This document shows positions 59,270-64,000 of a DNA stretch of 64,000 bases, in pieces (the stretch's first letter is position 1; every line of letters begins with the position of its first letter). The stretch is from Megalonaias nervosa (Eukaryota > Mollusca > Bivalvia > Unionida > Unionidae). The position numbers and the translations under genes are program-made. The notes beneath the pieces are model-generated. The model was not told the DNA's origin. It saw only the letters and a list, made by a program, of their open reading frames with translations, and ran no database searches. Location of the stretch: assembly GCA_016617855.1 (NCBI GenBank), contig JAECUM010093670.1, positions 1 to 64,000 on the forward strand, written 5' to 3'.

Positions 59270-60205
59270 AGTATGCATTTAGTGTAAATATAAACTGAAC
59301 TGATTAAACTGGCAACTAACATTATTCTCTTCACAACGTCAGAGTCAGCATTATATCAGCTACCATGGATTTTACAATGGCAATTCTTTTGCTCCAGTTG
59401 CCTTGGCACTATGTTGCCAAGCTATAATATACCACAAGTAAACAAAACTATGTTTGTTAGCTTTATTTAATCGTTATTTGAAAATAGATCTATAAATGGA
59501 AATGTGAATAACAGATCAAAATTTAAAATTGATTGGTTGTTTGTAATAATGATCTATGACAAGTGGATTTATATTTAGGGCTTTATATAGTAAAATCTTA
59601 AGGAAGAGAGAATATTTACTTTGCTTTCAAATAGATTGCCAGCATGTGTGTCAGACCTGAGTTTCACTGTTTGATCTCCAATTTAAAAGTGTGCGTTTGA
59701 AGGCTAGCCTTTGAATTGACTTATTGTAAAAGTCTACAGGATGTGGACAAAATTAATGTAAATGACAAACCCTGTAGGGGAGTTTTAAACACTTTGACCA
59801 GAATTTAGAAATATTAAATCTGTATTACAGTTACACCATTGCTGATTAAAATACGCAGGCAATTACGAACCACATATTTTTGATGTATGGTTATATTTTG
59901 ATTCATATTTCATATTTCTTTGCAATGTGAAAGTCTTCTTACGAATTGTCAGTTCCTTTAATTTATGACTTTATGAATTATAATTTTTTCAATGCATTTG
60001 TCAGATGTGGAATTGTTGATAGCAATTAGGTATTATAAACATAGTCCATTTGTAATTTCAGGAATGAATGAAATCTATATATTTATAAATCAGTATTTCA
60101 TTGGTATCATAGTTATTACTTTCTTTTCTCCATCTTTGTGTAAATATGATGTTTGATATTTCAATCTAAGTTAGTTCTACTCAGAATATGGGTCACTGTG
60201 GTATT
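59270..60205. other. No gene seen
   Basis: AT-rich sequence without a supported feature. Confidence 0.45.
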
Positions 60206-60212
60206 AAAAAGT

Positions 60213-60427
60213 ACCATATATACTTGCTTATAAGTCAAGTCCAACTGCAAACTTTATAAACCCAGGTCTGCTGCTGCATAATCACCAGAAGATCTGGGTC
60301 TGTGCAGTTTGATAGAAGTAATCAATAGAACAAACAACACAGACCCAGATCTGCATCCACATAATGCTATGGCAGATCAGATCTTTATTGTTTCCAGTTT
60401 GACTTGACTTATAAGCGAGTATATACA
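60213..60427. mobile_element. Palindromic MITE, best preserved full copy
   Basis: About 215 bp. The left end 'accatatatacttgcttata', then 'agtcaagtccaactgcaaac', is mirrored at the right by 'gtttccagtttgacttgact' and 'tataagcgagtatatac'. The interior halves are also inverted copies: 'agatctgggtctgtgcagtt' against 'cacagacccagatctgc'. RNA or single strands would fold into one long hairpin. There is no coding capacity. Confidence 0.85.
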
Positions 60428-60759
60428 TTCAGTGTATAATGTGACTCCAAATTACAGAACAAACTATGTTTTCCCCAGTTGTAATTATTGACAGGTAGCT
60501 TTTTCATTTAGTTTCAAACTGAACCCAGGCGTATCCTTGCACAGAACGATTAATTCAATATTTTCTATTTTGTCTGTTGTACAGGCTGATTTCATTGTAC
60601 ATTTTGGCTGATAGGGTAAATATTTTACAAGGTCATAAACTACCAGGTATAACTGGTGGTTGTTATGTCATGAAAGAGGTGGCATAATGAACTAGTTGAC
60701 TTTTACAATAAAACATGAATACAGTATTTATCCATATTAACCCAGCACTGGTTTGCATT

Positions 60760-61008
60760 TTAAATTCTTGTAGGTTTATCATTCAGCACTCCAGCAAGGA
60801 ATTTCTTACAGAGGACTAGGCAAGAGGGACAATGTTCATGATCAGAGCACTGTTTTTTCTTACCACAATGGCATGTTTTATTAGTCCACAGTGAAGAATA
60901 TATTATCTTATCCATCCAATAAATATGTCCATTCATTTGTTTCCTATTTTGTTTCTGCACAACCATGCAAGTTCTCCACAATGTATCATAGCAGACTTTT
61001 TTGGTTGA
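60760..61008 (-). CDS. Unidentified Cys-rich terminal exon candidate
   Basis: The minus-strand acceptor is strong: a long T/C run then 'cttctttgtcccaaatacag' before position 61008. The frame then stays open for 82 codons (phase 0) to a TAA at 60760-60762. It encodes a Lys- and Cys-rich peptide: KVCYDTLWRTCMVV near the start and CHCGKKKQCSDHEHCPSC near the middle, a cluster that could bind zinc or form disulfides. An internal donor (g|gtaaga after position 60864) would instead give a 145-bp internal exon. I do not recognise the family, and no poly(A) signal was seen. Confidence 0.38.
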   Translation of the reverse strand, partial: STKKVCYDTLWRTCMVVQKQNRKQMNGHIYWMDKIIYSSLWTNKTCHCGKKKQCSDHEHCPSCLVLCKKFLAGVLNDKPTRI

Positions 61009-61107
61009 CTGTATTTGGGACAAAGAAGAAAAAAAAACCAATGAGGTACTCAAAAAGTCAAAGGTTTGGTTTGGTTTGGTTTGATGATCTACTGTTAGTG
61101 CTGCACA

Positions 61108-61372
61108 TTACAGTCCTAGTGATTTTGACCTTTGACCTTAGTGGAGCCATGCCTCAGTGGTTATACTGCTGGCACAGCAACACATTTAGATTATTTCATC
61201 CAGAAGCAGTTGGAGTTAAAAATAACTTTTCCAAGGACACATAACTGTAGCAGAGCTGGGTCAGTCTGATGGTAATATTTGAACCTGTACCCTTTATATT
61301 GCAAACCAGCAGTTTTAAACTGCTGAGTCATGGCGCCACTAAGGTCAAAGGTCAAAATCACTAGGACTGTAA
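61108..61372 (-). mobile_element. SINE family 3 flanked by perfect 37-bp inverted arms
   Basis: The centre is a family-3 SINE on the minus strand: head 'gactcagcagtttaaaactg', B-box relic 'aggttcaaatattacc', body 'gtccttggaaaagttatttt' and end 'gttgctgtgcc'. Both ends carry inverted copies of a 37-bp sequence (61108-61144 and its inverse at 61336-61372). The inverted homology continues into the tRNA-like head with a few mismatches. The arms include the string tgacctttgacct. Confidence 0.75.
61126..61138. promoter_or_regulatory. DR1 nuclear-receptor motif (AGGTCA A AGGTCA), duplicated in inverted arms
   Basis: Perfect direct repeats of the AGGTCA half-site with one-base spacing lie in the left arm, and again in the right arm at 61342-61354 in the opposite orientation. 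This is the consensus for RXR, HNF4 and COUP-type receptors. Function is not shown by the sequence. Confidence 0.35.
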
Positions 61373-62095
61373 GAGGGAATTTTTTTTATAGACAAAATAA
61401 ATTGACTTGAATACCAGATACACACCTTGACCAAATTTTGTAATTGGTTTACATACAAGAAAAGAAAGACATTTATTTTGTGATCAAAAGTGTCACATTT
61501 TTTCAAAGAAGAAAAGTTGTTTCCACATGATATTTGAAGTTTTTTGAAAACATTCTTTTGCACATTAAATCAAAAAATTCAAAAAGTTTCTGTCTTTAAA
61601 ATCTAGTTGAATGCTATTCAACTTGAAGTTGATGACTTTGCTGCTCTCAGTAGTTCATTGGAGGGTTTGAAGATGATGCAGTGTCAAAACTGTTTATCTT
61701 TAAACTCATTAGTGACTGAATGGTTCAGACTTCTCCAAAGATCTTATTGAATTTTCTTATCACTGTAAATGATTTCTCCAGCTCAGGGCAGTGTTGCTAT
61801 GTCAACAGATGTAATATACATTACTCCAGGATGGCTAATGTTGAAATGGGATTTGTAATATGTTAAAAGTTTAATATGCCCTTCCATCTTGCTGAGCTTC
61901 ACAAGGTCAGACTACCCCAACCAGGAGTTCTGAAAGTTAGTTTTGCTGGGTTCTACCCACTTCACAGATGCTCATCATTCCTGGATTTTCGACATTTGCC
62001 TTAAAAATGAATCACACTTCCAGAACGTTGTTTTTACCATTCCAATTGCTGAAGTATTAAGTATGGAATAAAATCCAGCTTCAAAGAAATGTTGA
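61373..62095. other. No gene seen
   Basis: AT-rich sequence without a supported feature. Confidence 0.45.
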
Positions 62096-62375
62096 GCTGA
62101 TCAGTGCTTTGGTGATGCTGCAAGGTCTTTCCCACCCCTAAGAACTTAGTCCCTGGGTTCTAACATATAAGAATTACCGAGAGCAGGACACTATAACAAT
62201 ATATACACTTATTGGGCATGAAAAGACAGATGTTTACAAGCAACTGACATTGACTTCAGGTCCATTGCTACCCTGAGGGACTTAGCCCCTGGGCCATAAC
62301 TACTGAGATCCCCACTCTGTAATAATATATACACTGTCTTTGGAATTAAGGACCAATGATCATGAATTTCATGCA
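62096..62375. repeat. Second locus of the 41431-41930 repeat family
   Basis: 'cttagcccctgggccataac', 'tgagatccccactctgtaat' and 'cttattgggcatgaaaagac' match the earlier locus in the same order. About two units are present. Confidence 0.65.
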
Positions 62376-62552
62376 GAAGCAAGTAAAGATACTTTAAGGA
62401 AGAGAATGAAAAAATCAGACACCCCAATGAACACTTCCTCCTAATAGGTACATGTATACTACATAGAAAAAAATACTAGAGGACTATGGTTGGTGTTTCA
62501 GTAAACATTCTGTTTCCATTGCCAAGGGAGCATAATCTTGGGGGAAATCAAA

Positions 62553-62666
62553 ATGTCTAATAGTGATTATATATTGGAAGAAATAATGCTATGGACTGAT
62601 TTTGAACTAGAAGAAGAACTTGGTGATCAGCTATTGGAACACATCAGTACACATAACCATGACTGA
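62553..62666 (+). CDS. Short acidic ORF, uncertain
   Basis: ATG to TGA, 37 codons, with an unusually acidic, leucine-rich middle (WTDFELEEELGDQLLEHI). This composition is not what AT-rich noise usually gives. The peptide resembles the acidic N-terminal region of some transposon or nuclear proteins, but I recognise no family. It has no splice site or neighbour that supports it. Confidence 0.2.
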   Translation: MSNSDYILEEIMLWTDFELEEELGDQLLEHISTHNHD

Positions 62667-62744
62667 TATATGGCACTGCCAGATGTTCCTTAGTAGTGAC
62701 TGATGTATGGGACACAAATGAAGTCTTAAAGAGACTTGCAGCAG

Positions 62745-63260
62745 TAGAGGAATTGTGGTGTAGTGAACAGTTATATACAAGTTTCTGGGATAGTCATGTT
62801 CAATGGAATTGTGGTGTGAACAGCCACATTAGTTTTTTAGATGGCCAGTGATGTAGTGAACAGCTACATTAGTTTTTGGGACAGTAAGGTTCAAGTGGAT
62901 TGTGGTGTAGTAAACAGCCACACAAGTTTTTGGGATGGTCAGGTTCAAGTGGATTTGTGGTGTAATAAACAGCCACATGAGTTTTTTGGTCAGTTAGTGA
63001 TGTAGTGAACAGCCACACTACTGGTAGTTTTTGGGACAGTCAGTGGCATAGTGAACAGCCACACTGTTTTTTGGACAGTCAGTGGTGTAGTGAACAGCCA
63101 CACAAATTTTTGTGACAGTCAATGGTGCAGTGAACAGCTAAACAAGTTTTTGGGATAGCCAGGTTCAAGTGGATTGTGGTGTAGTAAACAGCCACATGAG
63201 ATTTTGGACAGTCAAGTTCAAGTGGAATTGTGGTGCAGTGAACAGTTTCACAAGTTTTCT
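62745..63260. repeat. ~54-60-bp minisatellite, ~9 copies
   Basis: The unit is 'gtggtgtagtgaacagccac', 'acaagtttttgggacagtca' and 'ggttcaagtggatt', with the last part missing in several copies. That absence gives two unit lengths. Confidence 0.9.
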
Positions 63261-63559
63261 GAATGTGGTAATTTGTTAGCTGCTTGCATATCTTACAGCA
63301 CTACTGGGTTTTCAACATGAGCAAACTTGTGTATTAGAGATTACAGTGATACTCAAGCCAACTCTATGCAAACACAATATGAATATTTGCATGCATTCAG
63401 TAATTGTATTAATGTGTCAGGCGAACTAATCTCCTTGTGTGTCCCTCCTTAGAAAGTCAGGTTTACACAAATATCATCTTAGATCACAACATTAAGGGTA
63501 AAGGTCTTCATATTAAACATTCAAAGTATCACTAATAAGCTAGATCAATAAATTAATTA

Positions 63560-64000
63560 ATGCTGTCATCAAATAATAATAATGTACATACTCTTCATTT
63601 AATAGAAACAAAGGTGAATGAACATCATTAAAATGATTATTGATGATCATGACATACTTTTTAGAAGAGATAGAGGCTTATGGGGAGGAAGTATCTTGAT
63701 TTATGTTAAAGATGGTATATCATTTAAAAGATAACAGATCAGGTACTATGGATTCAAATCAACCAATCAAATGCAAAACATTTCCCAGTTGGTGTGATGT
63801 ATAGATGACAGTTATGTGAATATGCAAGAAAATGTAGAAAGCATATATTCCTAAAGCAGGTTTTAAGTGATCACTTTTCTGTTTTCATTACAAGGAAATT
63901 TGGCTTAAAAGCTGACAAATGTACACTTAAATCCATTGCATATTTGTCATTTTGACATTTTGATGATGTCAAGTTCCATGAGGATCTAGGTAAGTTTCTG
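63560..64000 (+). mobile_element. Degenerate LINE endonuclease domain, runs off the window
   Basis: Translated pieces match the APE-type endonuclease of CR1/L2-like LINEs in order. An ETK-like motif lies at about 63608. A FRRDRGLWGGSILIYVKDGI segment (about 63661-63714, with one shift) corresponds to the R-x-R-GGG-V-ylVkd block. SDHFSVFITRKFGLKAD (about 63870-63920, entered after a missing base) carries the conserved SDH. VKFHEDL lies near 63969-63989. Stops and frameshifts make it inactive. It resembles the LINE at 19436-23838 but covers a different part, so identity cannot be tested here. Confidence 0.72.

Noticed and set aside
63895..63990. Apparent exon between 'cattttcattacaag'-like acceptor and a strong ctag|gtaagt donor at the right edge
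   Set aside because: All three frames contain stops, and the sequence reads as the end of a degenerate LINE endonuclease (SDHFSVFITRKFG ... VKFHEDL). The splice-like sites are coincidental.

Overview
The window is AT-rich animal nuclear DNA. It has no bacterial gene organisation, no long open frames, spliceosomal splice sites, tRNA-derived SINEs with A/B-box promoters, remnants of an APE-type non-LTR retrotransposon, solo LTRs and many tandem arrays. Together these suggest a marine invertebrate, most likely a lophotrochozoan such as a mollusc. That placement is inference, because nothing in the window fixes the species.

The one gene I can name is an internal exon (34594-34768, + strand) that matches the start of the fibronectin type III domain of FANK1, a fibronectin-III plus ankyrin-repeat protein. 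Its splice sites are clean (phase 1 in, phase 2 out). I could not find its neighbouring exons, so most of the window may be FANK1 introns or flank. A second good candidate is a TATA-box promoter followed by a short first coding exon at 53777-54020 (+), with a Kozak start and a gtatgt donor. Three weaker exon candidates are noted: 60760-61008 (-), 21677-21998 (-) and a 36-bp microexon at 10703-10738 (+). One short acidic ORF (62553-62666) is also listed.

The rest is repeats. (a) SINE family 1 has a tRNA Ser/Leu-like head and a (CAA)n tail; there are five copies, three with clear target-site duplications. (b) SINE family 2 has a tRNA-Pro-like head and a (CA)n tail; there are four copies, two with clear duplications. 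(c) SINE families 3 and 4 share a body motif. (d) A palindromic MITE has about eight copies. (e) A CR1/L2-like LINE lies at 19436-23838, split by an 886-bp solo LTR and by a 1.7-kb insertion; an endonuclease fragment of a similar LINE lies at the right edge. (f) A 1789-bp solo LTR lies at 15895-17683, with a probable relative at 27243-28992. (g) More than twenty minisatellite or satellite arrays occur, with unit lengths from about 29 to 200 bp. The largest are the 46-bp array at 47395-49050, the 61-bp array at 40140-41430 and the 29-bp array at 36150-37545.

The most interesting signals are evolutionary. A 61-bp minisatellite appears to have grown from the end of a MITE. A minisatellite has been invaded by three SINE-class insertions. 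A family-3 SINE is flanked by perfect 37-bp inverted arms, each carrying a DR1 nuclear-receptor motif. A tandem array carries perfect IR3 oestrogen-response-type palindromes. The LINE/LTR nest can be read like a stratigraphic record. I see no new defence or enzymatic system.
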